From the NCBI RefSeq assembly GCF_002760435.1, contig NZ_AUUU01000195.1, positions 1-49,853 on the forward strand: a DNA stretch of 49,853 nt, read 5' to 3'. The notes beneath the pieces were generated by a model. That model did not search any database, was not told the origin of the DNA, and was given only the letters and a program-made list of their open reading frames with translations. This DNA is from Clostridium sp. LS. Its GTDB lineage: Bacteria; Bacillota; Clostridia; Clostridiales; Clostridiaceae. Below, piece by piece: positions 26,127 through 33,897 of the stretch (position 1 is the stretch's first letter; every line of letters starts with the position of its first letter). The position numbers were made by a program, and so were the translations under genes.

Positions 26127-27152
26127 TTAATTTTTAGCAGCAGTAACTATTTTACTCACACCTTTAATACTAACATCTATATCCGAAAAAATTCTTGATA
26201 AGATATTCTTATCCTTTCCATGAACTAAAACTTCCTCTAATTGCTGATTTAACATTTGTATTTCATTATTTAAATTATTGATTTCTTTTTCTTTTTCATT
26301 AATTCTACTATCTTTGAGCATTAACTGTTCCCTTAGTATCGTTAGCTCTTTATTAATCGTTTCTATATTATTATAATAAATCGTTTGCAATTGATCACTC
26401 GTAATTCCTAACTCCGTATCCCTATATGTTTTTTGCTTTATACAATCAAGTAACTTATTTACATTATCATATTCCATACGACATATATATTTCCTTTCAA
26501 CATCATTGCAACTGCTTGAAACTCTATAAATAATATCATTTATTATGTTGGACAATTCAATACATGATCCATATGTTTTACTTTTTTTCTCACATACCAT
26601 AAATGTATTAATCTTTTCTTTAATATCTCCTAAGATGCTTAAATTCACATTTCTTTCATTATATATATTAAAGAAATTCTGTTGCATTACATAGCTGTCT
26701 CGATTATTTCTGGCTTCCAAAATTATCCCACCAGCTTCTCCATTATTGCTTATAATAAATGAATAGAATTTTTTTAACAACTTCTTAGCTGCAATGGAAT
26801 ATGAATCATTTGATTTAGTAGTATCTTGTTTTATTGTACTTGCTATTATTGTAAATTTTAAGCTGTTAATTAGTGATGGTAATCCATCAATAAATTTCTT
26901 TATTTCCACCATATTAATACTTTTGTAAACTTTTTCATCGAGAAGGATATCATCAAACGGTACATGGAAACTGCTATGACTAAAGATTTTTTCTTTGTAT
27001 TCACTTAACTTTGTCCTCAATACACAATTTTCACTTTTAGAATCGATGCAATAATCATATTCAAATATTATTCCAATCAGTGTATTATTCCCATTATCAT
27101 ATGAATTCAAAAAACCTCTCTCATCAACAAACATTACATACCTTTTTTTCAT
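26127..27152 (-). CDS. DUF3800-like protein with C-terminal coiled coil
   Basis: 341 residues. The N-terminus RYVMFVDERGFL, the central GGIILEARNNRDSYVMQ and the later SCIELSNIINDIIYR resemble DUF3800, an RNase H-like family with acidic motifs whose role is unknown and whose members often occur near defence and mobile genes. This assignment is by motif spacing only. Residues of about 245-305 form a coiled coil rich in Glu/Asn/Leu (INEKEKEINNLNNEIQMLN). A strong SD AAAGGGGAG precedes the ATG. It stands alone, with a terminator behind it and a long non-coding region before it. Confidence 0.6.
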   Translation of the reverse strand: MKKRYVMFVDERGFLNSYDNGNNTLIGIIFEYDYCIDSKSENCVLRTKLSEYKEKIFSHSSFHVPFDDILLDEKVYKSINMVEIKKFIDGLPSLINSLKFTIIASTIKQDTTKSNDSYSIAAKKLLKKFYSFIISNNGEAGGIILEARNNRDSYVMQQNFFNIYNERNVNLSILGDIKEKINTFMVCEKKSKTYGSCIELSNIINDIIYRVSSSCNDVERKYICRMEYDNVNKLLDCIKQKTYRDTELGITSDQLQTIYYNNIETINKELTILREQLMLKDSRINEKEKEINNLNNEIQMLNQQLEEVLVHGKDKNILSRIFSDIDVSIKGVSKIVTAAKN

Positions 27153-27877
27153 ATTATTCTCCCCTTTAACAATTATTACGTAACCTTACATATCTAAATA
27201 TTTTTCAATTTAGTATATTAGTACTTATGAGAATACAAATATACTTATCTATTTAGCTCTTTTCTGTTATTAATGTTAACGTCATTATGCAAAGGAAATT
27301 TGTTTGAAGCTCTTAATACCTTTGAATTATTACTTGACTAAACCATTGTTTTCATCCCCTATCCATATGCTTCTATAATTATTATTATTCTACATCAAAT
27401 CAAATTTTCCTTTATTTTCTTAACATTAACTCCAACAAATAAATACAATTGTAAAATAAAAACATTTTACCTTACAATTGCATTTAACAATTACAAATTA
27501 ATATATGCAGCATAATAATGATATTATAACCTATTTTAGAAATATTTTCTATATATTTCCATAAATAAAATTTGCTCATGGTTATCCATATATAGAACAT
27601 TTACCAGGCCTAATCATATATCCAAACAAAGAAATTATATAAATGTTTGCGAAGTGGACATTTGAAAATAAGCTGTAAAAGTACTTAATATAGGGTTGTT
27701 CCGCTTTAGCTTGCCCAATGAATAATTGGAGCAAGCTAAAGTGGACGCAACCCTGTATTTAGTACTTTCAGCGAAATTTTCATAGTTCCACGGAGTAAAC
27801 ATTTATATAATTTTGGTTTGCATATATATTAAGTCTAGTTACATGTTGTATATATGTTCACTTTCGTGTTTGGTGGA
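27153..27877. other. Long intergenic region
   Basis: 725 bases without a gene. The left part, to about 27620, is AT-rich and should hold the promoter of the DUF3800-like gene; a hairpin around CAATTGTAA is seen near 27450-27482. The right part is the long palindrome at 27632-27813. The stop codon of the anti-sigma gene is at 27878, so the palindrome may also act as its terminator. Confidence 0.5.
27632..27813 (-). repeat. Long imperfect palindrome, copy A (reverse orientation)
   Basis: 182 bases that fold into one long hairpin. The outer 17 bp (27632-27648 with 27797-27813) are perfect, followed by AAAAT/ATTTT, GTACTTA/TTTAGTAC, GGGTTG/CAACCC and GCTTTAGCTTGC/GCAAGCTAAAG. Read on the minus strand it aligns along its length with copy B at 38848-39071, including CTATGAAAAT, CGCTGAA, TCCACTTTAGC, CAAGCTAAA and ATTTTCAAATG. 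Confidence 0.75.
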
Positions 27878-29092
27878 TTATTTATTTTTGCCTTTACCTT
27901 GGTTATTACCTTTTGAATTTCCATTATTACTTTTTTCTGACTTTGAAGAATTACCATTATCTGCTCCATTATTTTTCTCTTTTTCATCTGAATCAGAAAT
28001 TCTCTCTTCTTTTCTTTCAGCATTTTCTTCTTTTTTTATTCTTCCATTATTAACTTTATCCTTATCTGAATTATCATCTTTTTCTGAATCACTTGAAAGC
28101 TGTAATACTTTTTCATCCTTTTGGATGTCATCTCCACTTGCTCCTGTATTAGTTACAGTAGTTGTGTTAGAACCAGCCGAAGTATTAGTATCATTGCTAG
28201 TATTGGTATCTGTATTAGTATTAGTTGTTGTATTTTCACCAGTATTTGTATCGCTATCATTCTTCATTTTTCTCAATTCCTTAGCTTTCTTTTGAATATC
28301 CTTTACAGAACTAGACTTATAATCTTCTACTTTTATAGTTGGATCCAATGCTTGAAGCTTTTGAATAAGATTTAATTTTCCTGGAGTTATTCCAAGTTGC
28401 CTTGCTTCATCTCTTCTTGCAAGAGCTACCTTATCAGTTTCAACTGCCGCCTCTAACTCATTATTCTCTAGAGTCTTATCGGCAACTTCTTTTAAAGATT
28501 CTTCTAATTTAATTGCTACCTTTTCTTTATCTGTAGATACTGTAATTTCAACTGCTGCAGACGTAGTTGCAGTTGTACTTGCGGTATTGTCTGCCAATGT
28601 ATCATCTTCTTTTACGTATCCATCAGAAACCGCATTGGATATTACAATTTTTACAGCTTCGTTAACATTACTGTTTACTAAATTAGTTCCTTCTAAAACC
28701 TTTTGACCATCTTCATTATACGCTTCAACTGATATTACCTGGTCAAATGTGTTTACACCTAACTCAACGCTTGGATTAATATCTAAACTGACATATGCAA
28801 CAGGAGTGGTTTTAGCATACGCATATCCTCCTCCCCCTAAACCTAAAGCAACAACTGTCGACAATGCTAATGCTATTTTTCTCTTCATAAGTATTCCTCC
28901 TAAAATATTATTTATTTTATCTGATAGTGTAATTGTATTGGCTGACTTATAATATCCTGTTTTTTTCATTACAGATTCCTCTATTCGTTTTCTTGTAGAA
29001 GAATTCAGTAATAAATTTATTTCTTCATTTAATAAAAAATCAGTACTGCTAATATCTAAATCCTCTAATTTTTCAAATAACTCATCCTTCAA
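27878..29092 (-). CDS. Anti-sigma factor with RsgI-like extracellular domain (copy 1)
   Basis: 404 residues. The cytoplasmic N-terminal 68 residues would hold the sigma factor, followed by a transmembrane segment (residues 72-92). The extracellular domain begins VAYVSLDINPSVELGVN, the RsgI middle-domain motif containing the Asn106-Pro107 bond that is autoproteolysed in characterised RsgI proteins. A conserved EARQLGITPGKLNLIQKL segment and a low-complexity Asn/Thr/Lys/Ser tail follow. It starts with TTG directly after the sigma TAA (TAATTG), and the SD lies in the last sigma codons, so translation is coupled. A second in-frame ATG at residue 69 has its own AGGAGG 7 bases upstream. Confidence 0.8.
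   Translation of the reverse strand: MKDELFEKLEDLDISSTDFLLNEEINLLLNSSTRKRIEESVMKKTGYYKSANTITLSDKINNILGGILMKRKIALALSTVVALGLGGGGYAYAKTTPVAYVSLDINPSVELGVNTFDQVISVEAYNEDGQKVLEGTNLVNSNVNEAVKIVISNAVSDGYVKEDDTLADNTASTTATTSAAVEITVSTDKEKVAIKLEESLKEVADKTLENNELEAAVETDKVALARRDEARQLGITPGKLNLIQKLQALDPTIKVEDYKSSSVKDIQKKAKELRKMKNDSDTNTGENTTTNTNTDTNTSNDTNTSAGSNTTTVTNTGASGDDIQKDEKVLQLSSDSEKDDNSDKDKVNNGRIKKEENAERKEERISDSDEKEKNNGADNGNSSKSEKSNNGNSKGNNQGKGKNK
28886..28901 (-). promoter_or_regulatory. Internal ribosome site and start in anti-sigma copy 1
   Basis: AGGAGG (28896-28901), 7 bases, then ATG (28886-28888) in frame with the gene. It would yield a product beginning MKRKIALALS, that is, the membrane segment and outer domain without the sigma-binding part. 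The same arrangement occurs in copy 2. Confidence 0.6.
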
Positions 29093-29647
29093 TTATAATA
29101 TCCCTCCCAACACATTTTTTAATTTCTGCATACATCTAGATACTTTTTTATCAATAGTGTTAACTTTAATACCTAAATCACTAGAAATATCTTTTGAACT
29201 CTGATATAAGAAGTATTTTCTTATGATTATTTCACTATCAGGTTCTCCCAATGACTTTATGGCATTAATTAGAACCGAATTGTCTTCTTTTAATAAGAGC
29301 GAATGCGCTGCATCATCTGCTATACTGCATAAATCTTGAGCTACATCGTCTATTGGTATATGATTATTATTCTTATTTTTTCTATACATATCTATTGCTT
29401 TTCTTTTTGCTATAACTGCTAAAAATGCTTTAATAGATCCCTTTTCTAAATCAATTCTATCTTTATAATTAAACACCTCAAAAATTACATCACTTACACA
29501 TTCTTCTATGTCTTCTCTTGAATATATTCCAGAAAGTTTGTTATGTATTATTGTATAAATAAGAGCCATATAGTTATCCATCATCATTTTCAGGCCTGCT
29601 TCAGGTTTATTATGCAAAAGCTTAAGTAATTCAATATCCGAAATCAA
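29093..29647 (-). CDS. ECF-type RNA polymerase sigma factor
   Basis: About 184 residues; sigma-70 family factor of ECF size. Region 2 is seen in YTIIHNKLSGIYSREDIEECVSDVIFEVFN with RKRAIDMYRKN-like DNA contact residues (AVIAKRKAIDMYRKN), and region 4 as a helix-turn-helix in YQSSKDISSDLGIKVNTIDKKVSRCMQKLK. TTG at 29647 is preferred: it follows GAAGAAGG, while the GTG at 29680 that also opens the frame has no ribosome site. The last codons (LGGIL) double as the SD of the downstream anti-sigma gene, so the pair is co-translated. Confidence 0.9.
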   Translation of the reverse strand: MISDIELLKLLHNKPEAGLKMMMDNYMALIYTIIHNKLSGIYSREDIEECVSDVIFEVFNYKDRIDLEKGSIKAFLAVIAKRKAIDMYRKNKNNNHIPIDDVAQDLCSIADDAAHSLLLKEDNSVLINAIKSLGEPDSEIIIRKYFLYQSSKDISSDLGIKVNTIDKKVSRCMQKLKNVLGGIL

Positions 29648-29680
29648 AGCGCACCTTCTTCCCCTAAAATTCACTTTCAC

Positions 29681-30023
29681 TATATAATTCGTAATATAAT
29701 TAAATAATCTGACAAATAATTTATAAAAAATAATAATATATCTTATTAAGATAATTATTGCTAAAAAATTATACTTTTTCTCACATTATTTAACAGAAAT
29801 ATATAACACATTGAAGTTTATGATTTATTATTGTTATAACCTTTAAAATTACTATAAAAAATTTTGCTTGTATAGTAAACTAGCAATTAATATCAAATTT
29901 GACATTAGCTTCTGATTTAATCTTACTAATTTTTATACAAGCACTGACTTTCATACCAGTACACATAAGAAATAAAATAAGTAGCTAATATTGAATTCAA
30001 CACTAGCTACTCACTTAATTTAA
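29681..30023. other. Spacer between the two sigma/anti-sigma units
   Basis: 343 AT-rich bases. The terminator of the upstream unit lies at 29981-30010. The sigma promoter should lie at 29690-29760; a TTGTCA there has no convincing -10 at 17 bases, as expected if an ECF-type or other promoter is used. Confidence 0.45.
29981..30010 (-). terminator. Terminator of anti-sigma copy 2
   Basis: GTAGCTA-ATA-TTGAA (29981-29995) pairs with TTCAA-CAC-TAGCTAC (29996-30010), with a 3-base internal mismatch; the minus-strand tail is TTATTTTATTT. It is 13 bases beyond the stop codon. Confidence 0.75.
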
Positions 30024-31142
30024 TTAATTGTTCTTATTTTTCCCAGCACTATTGCCCTTATTTTGCGAATTTGAGTTGCTGTTATTATTTTGTTTTTCAG
30101 ATTTATCTGCAGTGTCCTTTTCTTTATCGCCTGCAGTAACATTATCTTCTTTTTTACTATTTGAATTACTATGTTCTTCTTTTTTAACAGTTCCGTTGCC
30201 ATTAGAAGAATTATTAGTACTTTCTTTAGCAATTACATCTGTATTAACGTTAGTGTCTGTATTTGCGCTGCTATTTGTGTCTGTATTTGTGTCTGTATTT
30301 ACAGCATCATTACTCTTATTTTCTTTTTTTAATTCCTGAAATTTCTTTTGAATATCTTTTACAGAACTATCTTTATAATCTTCTACATTTATACTTGTAT
30401 CTAATGCTTGAAGTTTTTGTATAAGATTTAACTTTCCTGGTGTAATTCCAAGTTGTCTTGCTTCATCTCTTCTTGCAAGAGCCACATTGTCAGTTTCTAC
30501 TGTTGCTTCAATGCTATTATCTTCTAATGCCTTATCAGCAGCTTCTTTTAAAGATTCATTTAACTTATCCGCTAAACCGTCCTTATCTGTGGCTGTTGTA
30601 ATCTCAACTGCTGCAGATGTGGTTGCAGTTGGATCAGCTACCCCCTTTGAAATTGTATCATCATCTTTTAAATATCCATCAGAAACTGCATTTGAAATTA
30701 CAATATCAACTGCATCCTTAACCTTAATATTTACTAAGTTAGTTCCTTCTAAAACTTTTTTACCATCTTCATTGTACGCCTCAGCAGAAACTACTTCATT
30801 AAAGGTATTCACACCTAATTCAATACTCGGATTAATATCCATACTAACATATGCAACCGGTGTTGTTTTGGCATGGGCATATACTCCTCCACCTAAACTT
30901 GAAACTGCAACAACTGCTAATGCTATAGCTATTTTTCTCTTCATAATAATTCCTCCTAAAATATTATTTATCGTTTCTGCAAACAAGTTGTTTGAATTAT
31001 AATAACCTGCTTTTTTCATAACGGATTTTTCAAGCCGCTTTATGGTAAGGTGATCTAATTCTAGATTTATATCTTTCTCTAACAAAAAATTAGTGTCGCT
31101 AATATTTAAGTCATCTAATTTTTCATATAATTTGTTGTCCAA
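30024..31142 (-). CDS. Anti-sigma factor with RsgI-like extracellular domain (copy 2)
   Basis: About 372 residues, a close paralogue of the 27878-29092 protein along the N-terminal domain, membrane segment, VAYVSMDINPSIELGVN motif (Asn-Pro intact) and EARQLGITPGKLNLIQKL segment; the two differ mainly in the low-complexity tail. TTG at 31142 is chosen because GGAGGGAT lies at the same distance as in copy 1; the frame stays open to 31160. An internal AGGAGG and ATG (30942-30957) is conserved. No intact sigma gene precedes it; only a decayed remnant does. It might act on the sigma factor of the neighbouring copy. Confidence 0.78.
   Translation of the reverse strand: MDNKLYEKLDDLNISDTNFLLEKDINLELDHLTIKRLEKSVMKKAGYYNSNNLFAETINNILGGIIMKRKIAIALAVVAVSSLGGGVYAHAKTTPVAYVSMDINPSIELGVNTFNEVVSAEAYNEDGKKVLEGTNLVNIKVKDAVDIVISNAVSDGYLKDDDTISKGVADPTATTSAAVEITTATDKDGLADKLNESLKEAADKALEDNSIEATVETDNVALARRDEARQLGITPGKLNLIQKLQALDTSINVEDYKDSSVKDIQKKFQELKKENKSNDAVNTDTNTDTNSSANTDTNVNTDVIAKESTNNSSNGNGTVKKEEHSNSNSKKEDNVTAGDKEKDTADKSEKQNNNSNSNSQNKGNSAGKNKNN
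30942..30957 (-). promoter_or_regulatory. Internal ribosome site and start in anti-sigma copy 2
   Basis: AGGAGG (30952-30957), 7 bases, then ATG (30942-30944) in frame, giving MKRKIAIALA. Spacing and surrounding sequence (TTTTAGGAGGAAT) match the site in copy 1. Confidence 0.6.
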
Positions 31143-31262
31143 ATTATCAAATCCCTCCAAATAATTATTTAATTTTTCTTATATCTAGATACTATCTATC
31201 GATTTTATTAATTTTTAATCCATGGTGTTAAGAAAGACTTTTTCAAAATCTATAAGGACTTT
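31143..31262 (-). pseudogene. Remnant of an ECF sigma factor gene (region 4 end)
   Basis: Read on the minus strand, this stretch aligns with the 3' end of the sigma gene at 29093-29647: ATTAAA..TTAA.A..AT.GAT, then a shared GTATCTAGAT, then AAGAAA..TTAAA and the GGAGGGAT junction. Frameshifts and stops break the frame, but fragments such as VSRYKK and LNNYL match VSRCMQK and LKNVL. It sits exactly where the sigma gene should be relative to anti-sigma copy 2. The part upstream of about 31262 is no longer recognisable. Confidence 0.7.
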
Positions 31263-31402
31263 GTGACTTACATAATACAGTTCGCAGTTCAAATTTAAAA
31301 TCTGACATCAGAACAGATAATTTATATATTTTTTTAGTTTCATATTATTATTCCGAGAAAATTTCTGTGGGTTTTAAGTTTATTATTGTTCTAAAATAAA
31401 GA

Positions 31403-31433
31403 AAGAAAAGAGCCTTATTTAGACTCTTTTCTT
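31403..31433 (-). terminator. Terminator of the 46-residue gene
   Basis: AAGAAAAGAG (31403-31412) pairs with CTCTTTTCTT (31424-31433) around an 11-base loop that contains the stop codon; the minus-strand tail is TTTCTTTATTTTAG. Confidence 0.65.
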
Positions 31434-31555
31434 ACGGGTTTATATTTAGAATTTGTTTTATCATCTGGATTTATATAATCATAATCGCCATTTTCAGTTT
31501 TTTTCAATCCCAACGAGGCCATTTGTTTTTTAGTAACTTTTCGTTTATTACTCAT
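31415..31555 (-). CDS. Small basic hypothetical protein, 46 residues
   Basis: Found by reading the minus strand: AGGAGG, 7 bases, ATG at 31555, then a 46-codon frame ending at TAA 31415. The product starts MSNKRKVTKKQMASLGLKKT and ends KYKPVRKESK; it is highly charged, Lys-rich and without cysteines or membrane segments. It has an ideal ribosome site and its own terminator, so it is probably real although short. The family is not recognised; it resembles small clostridial proteins of unknown role, perhaps nucleic acid-binding. Confidence 0.7.
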   Translation of the reverse strand: MSNKRKVTKKQMASLGLKKTENGDYDYINPDDKTNSKYKPVRKESK

Positions 31556-31839
31556 AAATATTTCCTCCTGTAATCTAGGATTTATTAATTTTCTAATATG
31601 TATTTAGATAAATTTATTATATACCTTCTCTATAAGTTTATACCTAATATAATTTTTCATAAATTTGATTCTAATCAACTTTATTTTATTAACAAATTTT
31701 ATTAAAAAATTTATCTTTTATTTATATTTGATTTAGGGCAAATTTATATAATTGTTCTATTCTTTAATCAAACCTTAATATTCATATATTATAATTTACT
31801 TGTATGAAGAATTTATTAATCAATAAGGAATGATTATCC

Positions 31840-32451
31840 ATGAAAATAAAAACTCATCTCAAATTAGCAGAACTGTCACTTATTAAAAATGTACCAATAA
31901 TCCCAGAAGGATTTTCTATGTTTATGTTCAATTTTGGTTTGGTAATGGTAGATCAAAGCTGGCTGGTTAAAACTCATCCACATTATATGCAAAAATCTCT
32001 TGAATATATTAATAAAAAGATAGAAGATCTTTTCTCAATAAAAAAATTTAATTCCTATTCCTCTATGCAGCTTGGAGTAATTGTTCATTACCTTTGTGAT
32101 TTCTGCTGTCATTCTCATACTTCCGGCTCAGTTGGTAATATTTCATTTCATTTAAAATATGAACGTGAATTGCAAAAATATCTCATTAGAAACTTTGATG
32201 TTCTTAAAAATGAGCTTAGCTTTAATTCTGATTTTCACTTACCTACAAACAATATTACCACGCTAAAAAGCGCAGTAAACGACAGATTAGTTAGATATTT
32301 CAAAGGAGATGCATCTTATTTTTGGGATATTATACATTGCATAGAAATCAGTTCCTTAGTTTGTTCCTCAATTTTTAATTTCAATTTGAACTTCTCTAAT
32401 AAAACTGAATATATCAAAAGGCAATTGCAATTATCCAATGCAAAAATATAA
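31840..32451 (+). CDS. Zinc-dependent phospholipase C-like protein
   Basis: 203 residues. The pattern of His/Asp pairs fits the zinc-dependent phospholipase C family: KTHLKLAE at the start, KTHPHYMQKSLEYI, VIVHYLCDFCCHSH and FHLKYERELQKYL. There is no signal peptide, unlike secreted toxin-type phospholipases, so it probably acts in the cytosol on lipids or phosphoesters. An AAGGAA SD precedes the ATG. It is followed after 44 bases by a glycosyltransferase on the same strand, suggesting a joint role in membrane lipid or glycolipid metabolism. Confidence 0.7.
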   Translation: MKIKTHLKLAELSLIKNVPIIPEGFSMFMFNFGLVMVDQSWLVKTHPHYMQKSLEYINKKIEDLFSIKKFNSYSSMQLGVIVHYLCDFCCHSHTSGSVGNISFHLKYERELQKYLIRNFDVLKNELSFNSDFHLPTNNITTLKSAVNDRLVRYFKGDASYFWDIIHCIEISSLVCSSIFNFNLNFSNKTEYIKRQLQLSNAKI

Positions 32452-32495
32452 TTTTTTATAAATATCTACAAATTAAAAATGGAGATGATATAGAT

Positions 32496-33707
32496 ATGAA
32501 AATTCTAATTACAACAGACGTATTTACTCCTACTGTTAATGGTGTAGTGACATCCGTGATAAATTTATACACTCAGCTTAATGCCAAAGGACATGATGTT
32601 AAAATCTTAACTTTATCAAATAGTAAACATTCATTTAAAAAAGAGAATGTTTATTATATAAAATCCTTCGGAATTAAAGTATATGATAATGCCAGAGCAA
32701 CCCTGCACTTTAATGATGAACTTATAGAAGAAATCCTTGATTGGTCTCCAGATATTATACATTCTCAATGTGAGTTTTTTACTTTTGTGTTTGCAAAAAG
32801 AATTTCTAAAGAGCTTAATATTCCTATAGTTCACACTTATCATACTCTATATGAGCATTATACCCACTACTTTACAAGATATAGAAAATTAGGCATAAAG
32901 CTAGTATCTACAGCTTCAAAAATACTTTTAAGTAATGTAAGTACAGTTATTGCACCTACTGAAAAAGTCAATGATGTGCTAAAAAATTATGGCATGAAAA
33001 ATAAGATAGCTATTATTCCAACAGGTATAGATTTAAATAAATTTAAAATCGAATATTCAACTGCTGAAATACAAGAGTTAAGGAAAACTCTTAGAATAAA
33101 TAGGCATGATAAAGTTTTGATTATAGTAGGAAGACTTGCAAAAGAAAAAAACATTGATGAGTTGTTAAACAATATGCCTAAACTAATATTAACAGATTCA
33201 AGAATCAAATTATTAATCGTTGGCGATGGTCCTTATAAAGCACATTTAGAAAACAAGGTGAATGAAATGCATCTCAATAACAATGTTATTTTTACCGGAA
33301 TGATAAATCCAAAGCATATATATAAATATTATAAATTAGGCCATTTATTCGTAAGCGCTTCAAAAAGTGAAACCCAAGGGCTAACATACTTAGAAGCCTT
33401 GGCAAGCAACTTACCACTAGTCTGTAAAAAAGATTCATGTTTAAATAATGTACTAATTAATAATTACAATGGCTTTTCTTATGAAACTTCAAAAGAGTAT
33501 ATTGAAAAAATAGAAATAATATTAAATGACGATAAATTATACTCTGAAATGTCTAAAAATGCATATACTACAGCCGAAAAATATTCAACTGAAAACTTTG
33601 GTAAGCAGGTTGAAAATGTTTATTTTAATGAACTATTACAAAGTAATTTATATTCATCAACTACCTCTGACTATTATGTAAAAGAGAATCTAATGGTTAA
33701 AAATTAA
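32496..33707 (+). CDS. GT4-family glycosyltransferase
   Basis: 403 residues; GT-B fold retaining glycosyltransferase. The N-terminal domain begins ILITTDVFTPTVNGVVTSV, typical of diacylglycerol glucosyltransferases and mannosyltransferases. The C-terminal nucleotide-sugar domain has VGRLAKEKN, LLIVGDGPYK and the EX7E motif in SETQGLTYLEALAS. No membrane helix is seen, so it is probably a peripheral membrane enzyme. The SD GGAGATG precedes the ATG. It closes a two-gene plus-strand operon; substrate specificity cannot be read from the sequence. Confidence 0.88.
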   Translation: MKILITTDVFTPTVNGVVTSVINLYTQLNAKGHDVKILTLSNSKHSFKKENVYYIKSFGIKVYDNARATLHFNDELIEEILDWSPDIIHSQCEFFTFVFAKRISKELNIPIVHTYHTLYEHYTHYFTRYRKLGIKLVSTASKILLSNVSTVIAPTEKVNDVLKNYGMKNKIAIIPTGIDLNKFKIEYSTAEIQELRKTLRINRHDKVLIIVGRLAKEKNIDELLNNMPKLILTDSRIKLLIVGDGPYKAHLENKVNEMHLNNNVIFTGMINPKHIYKYYKLGHLFVSASKSETQGLTYLEALASNLPLVCKKDSCLNNVLINNYNGFSYETSKEYIEKIEIILNDDKLYSEMSKNAYTTAEKYSTENFGKQVENVYFNELLQSNLYSSTTSDYYVKENLMVKN

Positions 33708-33800
33708 TCCTTATATATTTTTAAAGAACTTATTATTAATTTTTTTAGTTCAAAATATTATAGATATTCAATAAATAAATTTAGTTTATATCTTAAAGAG

Positions 33801-33890
33801 AAATAAGTCACATACTTCTGTGTAATGTTTCACTAAGAATTTTGTTTGTTCTGATTCTTAGAAACTTGAACAAAAGTGTGTGACTTATTT
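33801..33890. terminator. Long bidirectional terminator between convergent genes
   Basis: Outer arm AAATAAGTCACATACTTCTG from 33801 pairs with the arm ending at 33890, and an inner stem AAGAAT/ATTCTT (near 33835-33860) extends the hairpin. It lies between the glycosyltransferase (+) and the response regulator (-) and can serve both. Confidence 0.85.
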
Positions 33891-33897
33891 GGGTAAT

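Noticed and set aside
27813..28295. Plus-strand reading frames opposite the anti-sigma genes (also 30028-30339 and 30487-31002)
   Set aside because: They are mirror images of the low-complexity minus-strand coding sequence, hydrophobic by composition, and without ribosome sites.
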